Assembly (NCBI GenBank): GCA_963422465.1
Contig: OY730169.1
Coordinates: 1 to 64,000, forward strand
Reading direction: 5' to 3'
DNA from: Lichina pygmaea
Lineage: Eukaryota > Ascomycota > Lichinomycetes > Lichinales > Lichinaceae
Length of the DNA: 64,000 nucleotides
The notes under the pieces were generated by a model. The model saw only the letters and a program-made list of their open reading frames with translations. It searched no databases and had not been told where the DNA came from. Below are positions 31,911 to 46,800 of the stretch, one piece after another (within the stretch, counting starts at the first letter, position 1; each line of letters opens with the position of its first letter). The position numbers were made by a program, and so were the translations under genes.

Positions 31911-33621
31911 TTTTATTTTATTTTATTTGATTCTTACACTGGTAGTAGCTTTACAGCCATGCAGATCTTCTAGCTAATAGTGAACTCCTTCAGAAAACCT
32001 TTGAAGAGATAAAAACTGAAGGCAGGGTGTGACTAGAGAATGTAACAAAAGGAATCTTGAAGTTTCTGGTAAGAGAAGAGAATCTAGGTATTGGATTGGG
32101 AATAGTGGAGTTTGAAAGCTAGATTAAACTGGTTTAGTCTTTTCAAAGACATAAACCAGTACAAGAACTTCTGTAGTAGCTCTGGGTTTGAAATAATAGT
32201 GGTGAAGTCTTGGGGATTAAAAGAGACTTGTTGTCTTTGTCTTGAATAAAGAGAGCATGAAGAGGTGATATGTTTTGCAGTTTCTTCTGCTTGGCCACAC
32301 ACACATAGTGGGGTAGGGAAGTCAGGAACTCCAGCTCTGAAAAGAAAACTTACCAGACCAATTCTTCCAGTCCTGATTTGCAGTAGCAGACTTGCCTCAG
32401 CTTTCTGTAACTTTTTGTAGAGCTTCAGATTGTTTTTGTGTGGCTTTTGACAGAAAGTCTGCCAGCCTGGATAGCTTCTTCTTTTCTTCTCTTCCCATTG
32501 GTCTTCCCACTCTTTAGTAAAGAGCTTTTGTAGTTCTTTCTTTGAACTAGCCTGGTTAGTAGTTATTTGACTTAACCAAGTGAATTTCCACTTAGGAGAG
32601 ATAGTTGAGAATTCCTTTAAAGGTTTCTTCAAGAGAGAGGCATAGCTGGAAATAGTGGAAAAGATACTGTCAAGAAAGTATTTGAGAGGGGAGTTTTGAA
32701 TAGAAGAAAGACAACAGGTAGTGCGAAATTTAAAGTATAGGTCTAGAGGTAGAAGAAAAAGCTCACTCTCTAATAGAAAAGAAGGAGTGGCTTTGAAGGC
32801 ACCCCCAATAAGTCTTAGGCATCTGTTTTGAAATAAAACAAGAGAAGAGATATTGGAGGATTTTCTTAGAGGGTTAAACCAGATCCCCACTGCATAGCTC
32901 AGTAGAGATCTCAGTATAGTAGTGTACACCAGACATGATGTGTGAACTGGAAAGCCCCAAGTAGAATAGGAAGTTCTAGAAAGAGAAGAGAGTGCTTTCT
33001 GTGCTTTTTGAAGAATAATACTCTGGTGTTTGTGCCAGTGGAGCTTTGCATCTAGGTACACTCCAAGTACTCACACTTCTTCTTTTGGTTTGAGAATCAC
33101 ATTCCCCAGTCTGAGCTTGAGCTGAAGATTGTCTGATCTTCTTCTGGAAAAATGAAGTATTTCATATTTCTCAGGAGAGAAGACCATTCCATGTCTTGCA
33201 GCCCATGATAGACATTTGAGGTGTGTGTTCTTTAACTTCAGAAGGTTACTTTTCAAGGAGTGACCAAAAGCAAGCAGATTTGTATCATCTGCAAACCTCA
33301 GGGCAGATACACCAGAAGAGGGAGTATGCACAGTCTCATGCAATTCAGAAATATAGAATAGAAAAAGAATAGGGGATAATGGAGAACCTTGAGGAACTCC
33401 ACAATGAATAGGAATTGAACAAGACTCAGAATCATCAAAGACAAGAGTGGTAGAGCGCTTATCACAGAAGGAGTAGATCCAGGAAGCTAGCCAGGCAGGT
33501 ATTCCTTTTCTTTTCAGAATTTGCTGTAGTATCTTGGGGAGAACTCTGTCATAGGCTTCTGAGATATCCAGTGAGAGTAGGGATGCAACCATGCCTTCCT
33601 TCCAGACTTTTTCCACTTGGG
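31911..33621 (-). mobile_element. LINE copy L3, 5'-truncated, decayed
   Basis: Minus-strand copy of the L1/L2 LINE that keeps only the C-terminal 60% of ORF2 plus the 3' UTR and tail. It is bounded by a 12-bp duplication ctccagtttgat (31899-31910 / 33622-33633) within B2. It carries the RT core (GVPQGSP, FADD near 33280) and the C-terminal zinc motif with all four ligands (CVC...H....C). A stop near 33066 separates its two long frames (33071 upward and 32084-33061). It is more diverged than L1 and L2, so it is an older arrival. Confidence 0.92.
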
Positions 33622-33799
33622 CTCCAGTTTGATAGGACAGTGACAGGACTTGATGCAAATTGGTGGTGTGAGCTTGAGCTTCCTGGGATAGTCGGAGTTC
33701 AGCTTGCAACTGTTCCAGAATCTGCGTCATTTCTCCAGAGATTTCCATAGCATCTTGGTTGCAGGCTTCACTTGTGGGTGTGATGCTGAGCTGTGGATG

Positions 33800-34315
33800 T
33801 GTTACGACCCAGGGGATGGGAGCCACTCATTTATAGGCAATCAGGCCACAGGCCAGGCAAGAGGACACTATGGAAGTCAAGTGACCAACCAACAAGGGGT
33901 CACGTGACTGTCGAGACACACACGGGAGTCTTGACGCAGGATGCATGAAGCATCAAGACAATCTCACCAGTCTTGACGCAGGGTGCATAACATAGTGGGA
34001 CTGTCAAGACAATCTCACCTGTCTTGACGTCAAGACTGTCAAGACAATCTTGATCATCTTGACAGGCCAGCACTATATAGTCCGGCGATAGTTCCCTTAT
34101 GGAATAATCATCTTCAACTCATGTTGTGATCCAGACAACTAGATCTACTTCAATACAATCCTTTGTACAAAGCTGTTGATCAGGTGTCACCACCACCATG
34201 TTCCACCAAACCCCTTCGCACTCCTTGACACTCCTCTCCTGCAAGAACCAACCTGCCTTCCACCTCTCACCCTAATCCTATACTCGGATAGGACAGTACA
34301 GTACGGACTGCAACA
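33800..34315 (+). repeat. 5' LTR of A3
   Basis: 516 bp, the shortest family A LTR here, with one 42-bp unit, against about three in its 600-bp partner. Confidence 0.9.
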
Positions 34316-37300
34316 CTTTGAAGACCCTCAAGGATGAGTACCTCAGGAGCAACCAACCCCAACTTCCCAGATGGAAAGATTAGTGTTGCCAAGCCAGACC
34401 TGTTCTACAGCGAAAGAAACAAGGTTGACGACTGGCTTATGCAACTCCAAGTCTACTTTCAATTCCAACCAGAGACGAAGCTGCCTAAGGAAAAGTGGCC
34501 CCTCTTTGCAACCACTTACATGAGAGGTAATGCTTATTGATGGATCAAGCCCTACGTCAACAAACATCTCTCAGGAAACGGAGACCACGACAGCACAACA
34601 GAATAGATGACAAAATGGACACAATTCAAGGACAAGATCAAAAGGATCCTTGGACTATCTAACAAAGACAAAGTGGCTATACGAATGATCCAGCACATCA
34701 AACAACAACACTCAGCTGCAGAGTACACCACACAGTTCAAACAATACTCAGTACTGACTGACTGGGACGATGACACCCTAATAGTCATGTACTGACGTGG
34801 ACTCAAGGAAAACATGAAGGATGAAATCACCTTTGACAGACAAGCAGTCAACACACTGGACAAACTCATCGCACAAGCAATCAACATTGATGACAAACTA
34901 TTTGAGCGAGTGATGGAGAAACACCACGACAGAGGATACAGCCACCCCGCATGGCATGTGAGCAACCACTACAAGCTGCCTAACAAGGCACCACCACATG
35001 ATCCATATAGCTATGCACCCATGGAACTGGATGCAGTCCACCACAAGGGAAGGTTCACAAAGGGAAGGAACAACAAAAAGGGGAAAGCACTGAAGTGCTA
35101 TGCCTGTGGCAAGCTAGGCCACATGGTGAAAGACTGTTGTTCAAAGAACAAGGTGCACTGACAGCAACTTAATACGCTTGACAGAGACTGGAATGTCATT
35201 GAGCCAGAGGACCCACCAGGAGAGGCTCAGCTATCCCTCAAACAATAAGACAACTACAATCAGACATTGGAAGCAGCCCACCAACTGGCAACATTAGAAG
35301 GCAAGGACTTACCAGAACTGACAGGTCAGGACAAGGGACAGGAGCCCTTAACCACCTCTGATGGGGACTGAGACAAACCCACATCTATCAAAGAAGAAAT
35401 ACCACAAGGAAGCTATGCTTACAGCATGGACCCACGAAATCTACAGCACAGCAAACTACAGTGGAGGTTTTGCACGAAGCACTACTGCACCTACCACAAA
35501 CAACTACGAAGGTACGGAAGACATTCACCCTACCACACCACCTGCCACAAGCATTGGGTCAATTGCGAGAAGGATGTGTGTGAGATCCATCTTTGGGACA
35601 AACGCCAACACACTGCATTCCCTGGGCACACACATGATTGGCATGAACACCTTATGTTCCTACAGCAAGGCAACAACCACAACTGCTACGTCAACAATTG
35701 GTAGTACTGCCTCAAGCCTGGATGTGACAAGCATCAGCAAGACAAATTCATGAACAGATTCCTCAGGACTGATGGGAATGGCTGGACCTATTGCCCAGTC
35801 AGTGGAAAGACACTTCAATCAGGAAAAGACTGAACTCCCTTGTCAAGGGGTGACATCAGGAGCTCAACAACATGACCTCTAGCAACACAAAGCACCTGTG
35901 ATTGCCTGTGTCACTACACGCCAACACGCCAGTACAGACATACACACTTGTTGACTCTGGAGCCAGTGGAAACTACATTTCAAGACAACTTTACAACACC
36001 CTGGGCACTGGAAGGAGACACAAGCAGTAGCCCTATCAGCTCACGATGGCAAATAGACAGACAGAGCTAGTCTGCCATAAGACACAGCCAATGGAAATAG
36101 TTACCAGACACCATGCTGAAAGGATCCACCTTGATATTGTCGAGTTGGCCACTCAGGATATCTATTTGGGGATGCCTTGGCTAAAGAAGCACAACCCAGT
36201 TATTAACTGGAAGACAGGAGTACTCACGTTTAGGAACTGCACTAACAACACAGCTCAGACCTGTTACCAGCCACAGAAGGCATGGACAGATAAGGGAAGG
36301 AGTCCTCAGTGGAACCTCACTGACAGAAAGGATGACTCTCAAGAGAAGAGGTCTGCCTTGACAGGCACACCCTGGAACCAGGTGGCCAAACAGTCAGAGA
36401 TGAAGAGAGAGGAAGTTGTTAACTCTCTGGAGATCCCTGAAGAGTACTGACCTGGGTATGATAACCTCTTTCAGGAAGAGACAACAACAGCAGTGTTGCC
36501 TAAGCACCAACCTTGGGATCATGAGATCAAGTTGCAACCAGGGATGGAGCCAGAATTTGGACCAATTTACCAGTTATCAGAGAAAGAGCTCCAAGTACTT
36601 TGCGAGTACCTGGAGGAAAACCTGAAAAAAGAGTTTCATTCGAGAATCTCAATTGCCAGCAGAATACCCGATACTATTTGCACCAAAGAAAGACAGAAGT
36701 CTTCGACTTTGTGTGGATTACAGGAAACTCAACAACATTACCATCAAGAACTGATATCTGTTGCCAAATGCAAACAAATTGCGAGACAGGATCAGCCAAG
36801 CTACAATCTTTACCAAGCTGGACTTGAAAGGAGCATACAACCTGATACGCATGAAAGAAGGAGAAGAATGGAAGACAGCCTTCAGAACCTGATACAGACA
36901 CTACAAGTATCTGGTTATGCCATTCAGACTCACAAACACACCAGCAACATGTCAAGCATTGATCAACAACATCATCAGAGCACACCTGGACCAAACAGCT
37001 ATCACCTACCTGGACAACATTCTTGTCTACTTGAACACGCAACAAGAACATACCAAACATGTGAAGGATGTTCTACGATGCCTACAAAAGGCAGGGCTCA
37101 AGCTCAACCCAAAGAAATGTGAGTTCAACAAACTGGAAGTTGAATTCCTCAGATACATCATAGGGATTGAAGGGATCAAGATTGACCCTGAGAAAATCAA
37201 AGTGATTCAGTAATAGCCAACACTGACATCAGTTAAGGAAGTACAAGCCTTCCTAGGATTTGCCAACTTCAACTGACAGTTCATCAAGAACTACTCACAG

Positions 37301-39655
37301 ATAGCAACACCACTGACAGAACTCACGAAGAAGAACGTGGAGTACCAGTGGACAGAGAGACAACAAAAAGTATTCCAACAGCTCAAGAACACTTGCGCCA
37401 AGGAACCAGTTCTCCTCAACTTCAAGACAGGCCAACCAACACGAATCAAGACGGACACTTCAGATCAGGCAGTGGGAGCATGTCTATGCCAACAGGCAGA
37501 CAGCAAGTGGCACCCAGTTGCCTACTACTCACGAAAAATAACACAAGTGGAACAAAACTATAATATCCATGATAAAGAGCTACTGGCAGTTGTCAACGCA
37601 CTTGAACACTGGAGAGTGTACGCGGAAAGCAGTTCTGAGCTCACTATTCTCACAGACCACAAGAATCTGACAACATTCACGACAACCAAGAAGCTGAACA
37701 GACAGCAAGTCAGATGGGCTGAACTCCTAGAGCAACACAAGTTCAAGATCTTGTACACCCCTGGACAAGACAATAGGAGAGCAGATGCACTAAGCTGACA
37801 AAAAGACCACATGGAAGATGATGAACACCAAGGAACAATCTTACAGCAAGACCAGCAAGGAAACCTGGTGCCTCAACCACAGATCAACAAGCTCACAGCA
37901 GAAGACACTGAAGAACTAATAAGGAACTACTATGATAATCCAGCACATAGTCACCCAGGAATCTCCAAGACCACAGACCTTATCCAACAGGCAGGGAACA
38001 ATGTCATTAACCTCTGACAACATGTCACAAACTACATCAGCAAGTGTCTACTATGCCAGAAAAACAAACATGGAAGATATAAGCTATACGGAGAAGGACA
38101 CCCGAACACGATACCGAGAGGCCTGTGGGAAGACATGTCAATAGACTTCATCACAAAGCTACCCAAGTCCAAAGACCCAGTCACAGGAATCACCTACAAC
38201 TTGATTATGGTGATAGTGGACAGATTCACAAAATATCTAATAGCAGTACCATTCAAGGAGACCCACACAGCAGAACAGTTGGAACACCTCTTACTGGACA
38301 GGTTGGTCAGAGACCACGGAGTTCTGATCACGATCATTACAGACAGAGATAAACTCTTCACATCCAACTACTGGAAGACAATCAGTGCAGCCATGGGAAC
38401 AAAACCTAAAATGTCTACGGCCTATCACTCACAAACTGACAGCCAGACAGAGCGAGCGAACCAAGTCCTGGAGACTTACTTACGGCATTACATCAACAAG
38501 ACCCACAGCAATTGGGTACAGTTATTACCAGTGGCACAGCTGGCAATCAACCAGCACAGATCAGACTCAACAAAGGAATCACTATTTTTTGCCAATTTTG
38601 GACAACATGCAAACATCAGGATACCAAGCAGAGCTTCACCAAACGTGGAGAAAGCACTCCAACACAACAAGCTCCTACGACAAACACACACAATGATGAG
38701 GCACTACCTTCAAGAGACCTCAGAAAGAATGCAATGTCAAATGGACAAGAAATCAAAAATAGCACCTCAGCTAAAGAAGGGGGATAAAGTCTACCTCCTC
38801 ACAAGAAATTGGAGAACAAAGAAACCAAGAACAAAGAAACTGGACCATGTTAAGGTCAGACCATTTTCAGTCAAAGAAAAAACTGGACCAGTCAATGTCA
38901 GACTGCGACTACCGAGAGACGCTCGGGTACACCCAAACTTTCACATCTCAATGATCAAATTAGCTGACCAGAGCACACCCTTGCAGGAAATGTTTTATTA
39001 CCAACCAGAGGAAGAACAGGAATTTGAGGCCAAACAGATCCTGAAGAGAAAAGGTCAGCGATACCTTGTCAAGTGGAAAAACTACCCAGACTCAGAAAAT
39101 ACCTGGGAGCCACTCAGGAACCTCGCGAACTGCCAGCTCCTCCTGCAGCAGTTCCGGCAGAAGCAGGACTGAACAGCTTGGCCTGCAGCGCAGACATGTC
39201 AATGACTGTCACCAACAAGTCTTCACCATCCACCTCCATTTCAGCAACAAGGCACTGGAGCTTCTTTGCTCAACCCTCAGCACCCTCAAGAACCTTTCAC
39301 TTTCGGGACACACAAGCCTGCAGCTTGGCAAGCTGCTCAACAAGAGCATCCCGCTTGGCCTCATCAACAGCCAAATCCTCACGAAGGTTATCCCGAGTCA
39401 TGTTCAGTGACTCCCAAGAAAGTGACACACAGGACTTCCCACGATGAGTGCATTCAGCGCACTTCAACTTATCGTTGTTGTCAGACATTCAGAAGCAGGG
39501 CTTGTGGTTCAAAACACAGAAGTCACACAGAGCAAGTGACACAAAGTTATGATCACAGATCTGGGCTGCCAGTTGGTTTCAGTAAGCAGAGGCACGTGAT
39601 TTTGCAGACATACTCAAGAATTCATCAGGACGATGAATGAAGGAGAGAAGGGTAG

Positions 39656-40255
39656 TGTTATGACCCAGGGGATGGGAGCCACTTATTTATAGGCAATCAG
39701 GCCGTGGGCCAGGCAAGAGGACACCATGGAAGTCAAGTGACCAACCAACAAGGGGTCACGTGACTGTCAAGACACACATAGGAGTCTTGACGCAGGATGC
39801 ATGAAGCATCAAGACAATCTCACCAGTCTTGACGCAGGATGCATGAAGCATCAAGACAATCTCACCAGTCTCGACGCAGGATACATGAAGCATCAAGACA
39901 ATCTCACCTGTCTCAACGCAGGGTGCATAACATGGTGGGACTGTCAAGACAATCTCACCCGTCTTGACGTCAAGACTGTCAAGACAATCTTGATCATCTT
40001 GACAGGCCAGCACTATATAGTCCGGTGATAGTTCTCTTATGGAACAATTGTCTTCAACTCATGTTGTGATCCAGACAACTAGATCTACTTCAATACAATC
40101 CTTTGTATGAAGCCATTGATCAGGTGTCACCACCACCACATTCCACCAAACCCCTTCGCACTCCTTGACACTCCTCTCCTGCAAGAACCAACCCGCCTTC
40201 CACCTCTCACCCTAATCCTATACTCGGATAGGACAGTACAGTACAGACTGCAACA
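39656..40255 (+). repeat. 3' LTR of A3
   Basis: 600 bp with three 42-bp units, followed by ggatg and the resumption of B2. Confidence 0.9.
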
Positions 40256-43200
40256 GGATGGAACTCTTTGTTGGCAAAGAACAGTGACATGCCAGAGGAA
40301 TCAGACTGGGAGTTTTTCTGCGTGAACTCTGCCAGAGGAAGCCATTAGACCCAGTCATCTTGGAGATAGTTGACATAGGATCTCAGGTAGTGTTCAAGCT
40401 CCTGATTCTCTTATTCTGTCTGACTATCTGTCTCTGGGTAGTGTCCTGAGGATAGTTGTAGCATGATGTCAAGATGGGCACAGAGTACTTTCCAGAATAA
40501 GCTGACAAACTGACCTCCTCTGTCTGAGACAATACTCCTGGGCAAGCCATGAGTACAGAAAACAAACTGGATGAACATCCAGACAAGATGTGAGGTTGTT
40601 ATCTCAGCACATGGCACAAAGTGGTGTTCTTTGGTGAGATGGTCAGTGATGACCCAGATGTGCTTGGCGCCAGGGAAGCAGACATCTCTTGACTTGGGCA
40701 AGTCAGTAATAAAATCTATAGCCAGATCCTGCCAATGTTGCTGAGGTATGGGAAGAGACAGCAGCTCTCCTTGGCAATCACAGGCAGGCTTTGCTTGAGA
40801 GCAGACATGACAATTCCTGATGTACTGCCATATGATGTTCACCATCTTTAGCCAATAGTACCAACAAGACAGAAGATTGTGGGTCTTGGCAATCCCAGTG
40901 TGGCCAGCTATTGCTTGGTCATGGGCTTCTTGGAACAGGCGTAGATGTAGCTTATTGTTCTCAGGGATCCAGAGTCAGTTCTTGTAGAAGAGACAGTTAT
41001 TTTCCAAGCTGCAGTCTGAGAGAGATACTTCTTGACTGTGCCTGACACTATCCCTTAGCATCTGTGACACTGTTGCCACTGGATCACCTTCAGCAAGGTT
41101 GTTATAGACAGCTTGGATGATATCTGAAAGAGGTATAGCATCAGGTTCAGTGTCAACTGGTGCAGCTTCTGAACATCTCAGGATCTGGATGGGCTTGACT
41201 TGAACCTCTGAATGTGCAAGATTCTTGGGCTTGAGGACAACTTACTCCATGAAGTCTTGACAGGGATCACTGTCTGACAGAAGGTCTTGGGAATGTCAAG
41301 TGAGGGCATCAGCTTTGCACTGACTGCCTGGACAGTAGCTGATCTTGAAATTGAAGTGTGACAAGAACTCACTCCAACAGGCTTGACGGTGGGAAAGGTA
41401 CTTTGATAACATGAAGTACTCTAAGTTCTTGTGATCAGAGATCACCTTGAGAGGTTCTGGAGATTCTTCAAGCTCTGCTCACCATTCTTCAAAGGCATGG
41501 ACAATTGCCAGCAACTCTTTGTTGTAGATCTTGTAGTTGTATTCTGCTGGCAGGTGGTGGTGTGACAAGAAGGCAACAGGGTGTAGAACTCCTTCATGGT
41601 CTGGCTGTGACAGGACAGCACCAGAGATGTAGTCAGAAGTGTCAGTCTCAACAACACACTCCTTCTCTGGATCAAAGTGCTGCAGGATGGGTGCAGTGCT
41701 GAACACCTTCTTGATGCTTTCAAACAAGTGCTGCTCTGGGGTTTCCCACTTGAAGGTAACATTCTTCTTGGTCAGAGCTGTGAGTGGGGATGCAAACTTG
41801 GCAAAGTCTTTGATGAACCAGTGGTAGAAGTTTGCAAAGGTAATAAAGCTCTGCACTTCCTTGAGACTGGCAGGAGGCTTCCACTCCCTGATGGCGTCAG
41901 TCTTGGCTGGGTCCATGCTCACAAATCCAGGTCAGCCGTCTTCAGTGGCAGACTGAATGATGAGGCCAAGGTACTTGACTTGATGCACTTTAAAGTCACA
42001 CTTGAAGATGTCAACTTGCAGGCTTGCATCTCGTAGTCAACTGAGAACAAGCTTGACATGCTTCTGGTGTTCCTTGAGTGTCTGACTGTAGATAAGGATG
42101 TCATCCACATAGGCAGTGCCAAAGATGTCAAGGATGTCAGGTCCCAAAATATTATTGATGTAGTTCTGGAACATGCTTGGAGTATTGGCAAGACCAAAGA
42201 GCATGACAAGGTATTCGTAGAGGCCTGAGCGTGTGCGGAACACAGTCTTCTATTCTTCACCTTCCTTCATCTGGATACAGTTGAAGGCACCAACAATGTC
42301 AAGCTTGGTGTACCACACAGCTTTGTAAAGCTGGTCCAATATCTCCCAGATCAGTGGCAGGGGGTAACAGTTCTTGATTGTGATAGTTTTGAGTGCTCTG
42401 TAGTCTACACAGAAATGCAATCTACCTTCTGGCTTCTTGACAAAGAGGACTGGTGCAGTAGCAGGTGATGAAGATGCTTGAATGAAGCTCTTGTTCAGGT
42501 TCTCTGTCAGGTACTTCTTAAGAACTTCAAGTTCTTCTCTGCTTATGCTGTACAGAGATCCAGAGGGTGCCTGGGTTCCTGGTTCCATCTTGATCTTGTG
42601 GTCAACTCCTGGGTGTAGAGGAGGAAGCTTGTCAGTGTTATCCTTGCTGAAGATGTCCAGGAACTTGTGGTACTGAGCAGGGAGAAGTGTGGCAGGATCC
42701 ACACACTTCTTTGGCTTCAACACCTGCTCAATGTCTCTCAGAGAAATACTGAACACCTGGTGATCTGGCTTGGCAGCAAGGAGAGAAAATGTGGCAGTAT
42801 TGATGGGGATTGGTGTGGCAGAAAGAGGTTTGGGATCCTGAGGCTTTCCAGCAGATGTCTTGGCTTCAAGATCCAAAGAGATTGGATAGCTATTGTTTGA
42901 CTTGAGGCATATAGATCAGCAGTGATCTGACTTGAACATGATTGAGGTGTTTGTCCAATCAATGTGTGGCCTGTGCTTCTGGAGCTATGGCATCCCCAGA
43001 ATCACATTATAGTGAAGGCCAGGAGACACAAAGAGAGAGACTTCCTCCTGGTGCACGCCATGTGCTGTGGTCATGATTGTCTTGGCAAGATGCGTGGTTT
43101 GTGATGTCTTGCCATCAAACAATCACAATGTGCGTGGGTAGGGGAGAGGTTCTTGGTGAAGAGATTGCGCAAAGGAAGCACTAATGCAGCCTAATACTGA

Positions 43201-43823
43201 ACAGCCAGAGTTGATGAGAGTATTGCACTTGAATTTCCCATCTAGGATACAAGGAAAAAACAAGCACTTACTGTCCAACTGCTGGTCTGGAGACAGATAG
43301 CCAACATGGAGATTCTTTTCATGTCCTTGGGTGTGACAATGACCAAGGACTACTTGTTTTCTGACTCTGGAGTAGTCTGAACAGTGGTAGACTTGGTGGT
43401 GGTTGTGGTGGTGGCAACAACAGGTATGCTTTTCACTGGACAGAAGGTTGAGACATGATCTTGGTTCCCACAGTAGAAGCAGAGGCCTTTGCTTTGGTGA
43501 TGTTCTCACTCTTCTGGTGTCAGCTTAGAGTGGCTGAGATCCATGGTAGGACTTGGTGGCTGTGGCGTGAAGACTGGCTTGATGAACTCTGACTGTGGAA
43601 CTGAGGCTTGGGTGGGAGGTGCTTGACGTAGACAGCAAGAGTTGGCAGATTTTTTTTTGATTTGATTTGATTCTTACACTGTTTGTAGCTTTACAGCCAT
43701 GCAGATCTTCCAGCTAATAGTGAACTTCTTCAGAAAACCTTTAAAGGAATAAAAACTGAAGACAGGGAGGTGACTAGAAAGTGTAGCAAAAGGAAATCTT
43801 GTAGTGTCTGGTAGGAAAAGCTT

Positions 43824-46800
43824 CTAGATGTTGGAGTGTGAATAGTGAAGTTTGAAAGCCAGATTAAATTGGTTTAGTCTTTTCAAAGACATAAACCAGT
43901 ACAGAAACTTCTGTAGAAGCTCTGGGTTTGAAATAATAGTAGTGAAATCTTGGGGGTTAAAGAGAGCATGTTGTCTTTGACTTGAGTAGAGAGAGTATGA
44001 AGAGGTGATATGCTTTACTGTCTCTTCTGCTTGACCACACATGCATAGGGGGGTAGGAAAGTCAGGGACTCCAGCTCTGAAAAGAAAACTTGCTAGACCA
44101 ATTCTCCCAGTTCTGGTTTGCAGTAGTAGACTTGCCTCAGCTTTCTGTAGCTCTTTGTAGAGCTTTAGGTTGTTGTAGTGAGGTTTTTGGCAAAACACCT
44201 GCCATCCAGCATAGCCTTTTCTTTTCTTCTCCTCCCATTGGTTTTCCCACTCTTTAGTAAAGAGTATTTGTAATTCTTTCTTTGAACTAGCCTGGTTAGT
44301 AGTTATTTGACTTAACCAAGTGAACTTCCAATTAGGAGAGATAGTTGAGCATTTCTTTAAAGGTTTCCTTAGTGAAGAAGCATAGGAAGAAATAGTAGAA
44401 AAGGTACTGTCAAGAAAGTCTTTCAGAGAGGAGGTTTGGATAGAAGATAGAAAACAAGCTGTGCGAAATTTAAAATAGAGATCTAGAGGTAAAAGAAAAA
44501 GCTCACTCTCTAATAGAAAAGAAGGAGTGGCTTTGAAAGCACCCCCAATAAGTCTCAGACATTTGTTTTGGAATATGATAAGAGAGGAAATATTAGAGGA
44601 TTTTCTGAGTGGGTTGAACCAAATTCCCACTGCATAGCTCAGTACAGATCTGAGTATTGCAGTGTACACAAGGCGTGCTGTGAGAACTGGAAAGCCCCAG
44701 GTGGAGTAAGAGGTTCTAGAAAGAGAAGATAGTGCTTTTTGTGCTTTTTGAAGAATAATTCTCTGGTGTTTGTGCCAGTGGAGTTTGGCATCCAGGTACA
44801 CTCCCAATACTCGCACTTCTTCTTTTGGTTTTAGAATCACATTCCCAAGTCTAAGCTTGAGCTGCAGATTGTCTGATCTTCTTCTGGAAAAATGAAGTAT
44901 TTCATATTTCTCAGGAGAGAAGACTATTCCATGTCTTGCAGCCCAAGATAGACATTTAAGATGTGTATTCTTCAACTTCAGAAGGTTGCTTTTAAGAGAG
45001 TGTCCAAATGCAAGCAGATTTGTATCATCTGCAAATCCCAGAGCAGAAACACCAGTAGTAGGAGAATGTACAGTCTCATGAAGTTCAGAAATATAGAATA
45101 GAAAAAGAATAGGAGACAAAGGGGAACCTTGGGGAACTCCACAGTGAATAGGAATAGAAGAGGACTCAGAGTCATCAAAAACTAGGGTGGTGGTACGTCT
45201 GGTACAGAAAGAGAAGATCCAAGAAGTTAGCCAGAGAGGGATTCCTTTTCTCTCCAGAATCTTTTGAAGAATCTCTGGAAGAACTCTGTCATATGCTCCT
45301 GAGATGTCCAGAGAAAGTAGAGATGCAACCATGCCTTCTTTCCAGACTTTTTCCACTTGGGAAGTTAGAAGGAAAAGTGCTGATTCAGTTGATCTGCCTT
45401 TCCTGAACCCTATCTGGATTTCTGGCAAGAGTTTAGCCTCTTCTGCTACCTTGCTTAGTCTGGCTGCTGTAATAGCTTCCATCAGCTTGCCAGTTGTGTT
45501 TAGCAGAGCTATAGGGCGCCAGGCTTTAGCTTGGTTATAGATTCCCTTGCCAGGTTTTCTTAGACAGACTGTTTTTGCATTCTTGAATTTCTCTGGAAAG
45601 TATTCCAGTCTCCAGCATGTTGATGTGAGAACAGCTATAGCTTGGCAGAACTTGGGACCCAGAGCTTTCAGAAATCCATTTGGCAGCTTGTCTTTTCCTC
45701 CTGCTGTAAAAGGTTTCTTCTTGTTCAGAATTTGCTCCACTTCTTCAGTGGTAACCTCCTGGGAAAGCTGGATCTCTGGGGTACTCTGGTGACTTTCTGT
45801 ACTTGGTTCTGGAACACGTGCTTCTGGAAAGAATTGAGCTGAGAAAGATTTTGTCTTCTCCTCAAAGCTTTTGGCTAGTCCTTCTTGAGTCTCCAGATCA
45901 GGGACCAGAGGAAGATCAGGGGTCTTGTTAGCTTTTGATTTTCCCCACTTTGCAAGCTTCCAGAATTTTGAGGAACTGGCTAGCTCATGAACTTGTTTTC
46001 TGAAGGTGTTCTGTTTGCCTTCTCTGACAGCTTTCTTCTTGAGCTTAGTTGCTTCTTCTAGCTCTTCTTGGCTTGCCTGTCCTCTGAGCACTTGTCTTCT
46101 TATTCTTCTTTCCTGCTTAACTTTAGTTTGGATCTCTTGGTTCCACCAGGGGACTGAGTGGCTAGATTGCTTCTGGAGTTCTGTGCATCTGTCTGCTATT
46201 TCTTGGAGAAAGTGGTTAAGATATTCCAAGTACTCATCCACTTCATGTTTATCTTGAAAGTGGAAGGGCAGCTGCAAATTATTACACTCTTGTTTTGCCA
46301 GGTTTGTGTCCAGTGTTTTCCAGTTCCTTTCTGGCTTCCAGGTTTTTCTTGGTGAGTCCAGGTCCAGGCTAGTTAGCACAGGTCTGTGGTCAGACCCATG
46401 AAAGAACTGCAAAGCAATTTTAGAAAAGATTAGAGAGTTAGAAAGAGAAGAAGATATAAAGGAAAGATCAATAGGTGAACAGGGTTTGTGGGAAAGAGAT
46501 CTAGCTCTTGTGGGTGTAAAAGGTGCAATAGCTAACTCCAGATTTGAGTTTTTCATTAGAGTTTGGAACTTGTGTGCAGTGTCAGAATATAGTCTTCTTT
46601 TCTTTGACCAGTCAGGGTGGTGAAGATTTGAGTCTGTAAGAAGAATATACTGCCCTTTTGCTTGTAAAGTATTTTGGAGTAGACAGAGAAGAGCTTCTGA
46701 TGCTTGTAGGTAGTTCTCTTGACTTGAGGGAGTGAAGTATAGATTATGCACCCACAGAGAAGTAGAGGTGTTTTCCAGATGAATTTCAAGAGAAACAAAG

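Larger units (their letters stand above)
33800..40255 (+). mobile_element. A3, family A Ty3/gypsy chromovirus (broken)
   Basis: Third full-length family A element, inside B2, with duplication ggatg (33795-33799 / 40256-40260). LTRs are 33800-34315 and 39656-40255. Part order is as in A1: gag, zinc knuckle near 35100, Cys/His-rich spacer (about 35430-35750), protease, RT, RNase H, integrase and chromodomain (to about 39170). Broken about ten or more times. Its antisense gene region (about 39180-39610, minus) is also broken. Many CpGs present in A1 are TpG or CpA here, so it has decayed furthest of the three. Confidence 0.94.

Noticed and set aside
45547-45842. Plus-strand frames opposite LINE L2 ORF2
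   Set aside because: They recur as shadows in L1 (23564-23859) because both carry the same ORF2. No domain is visible.
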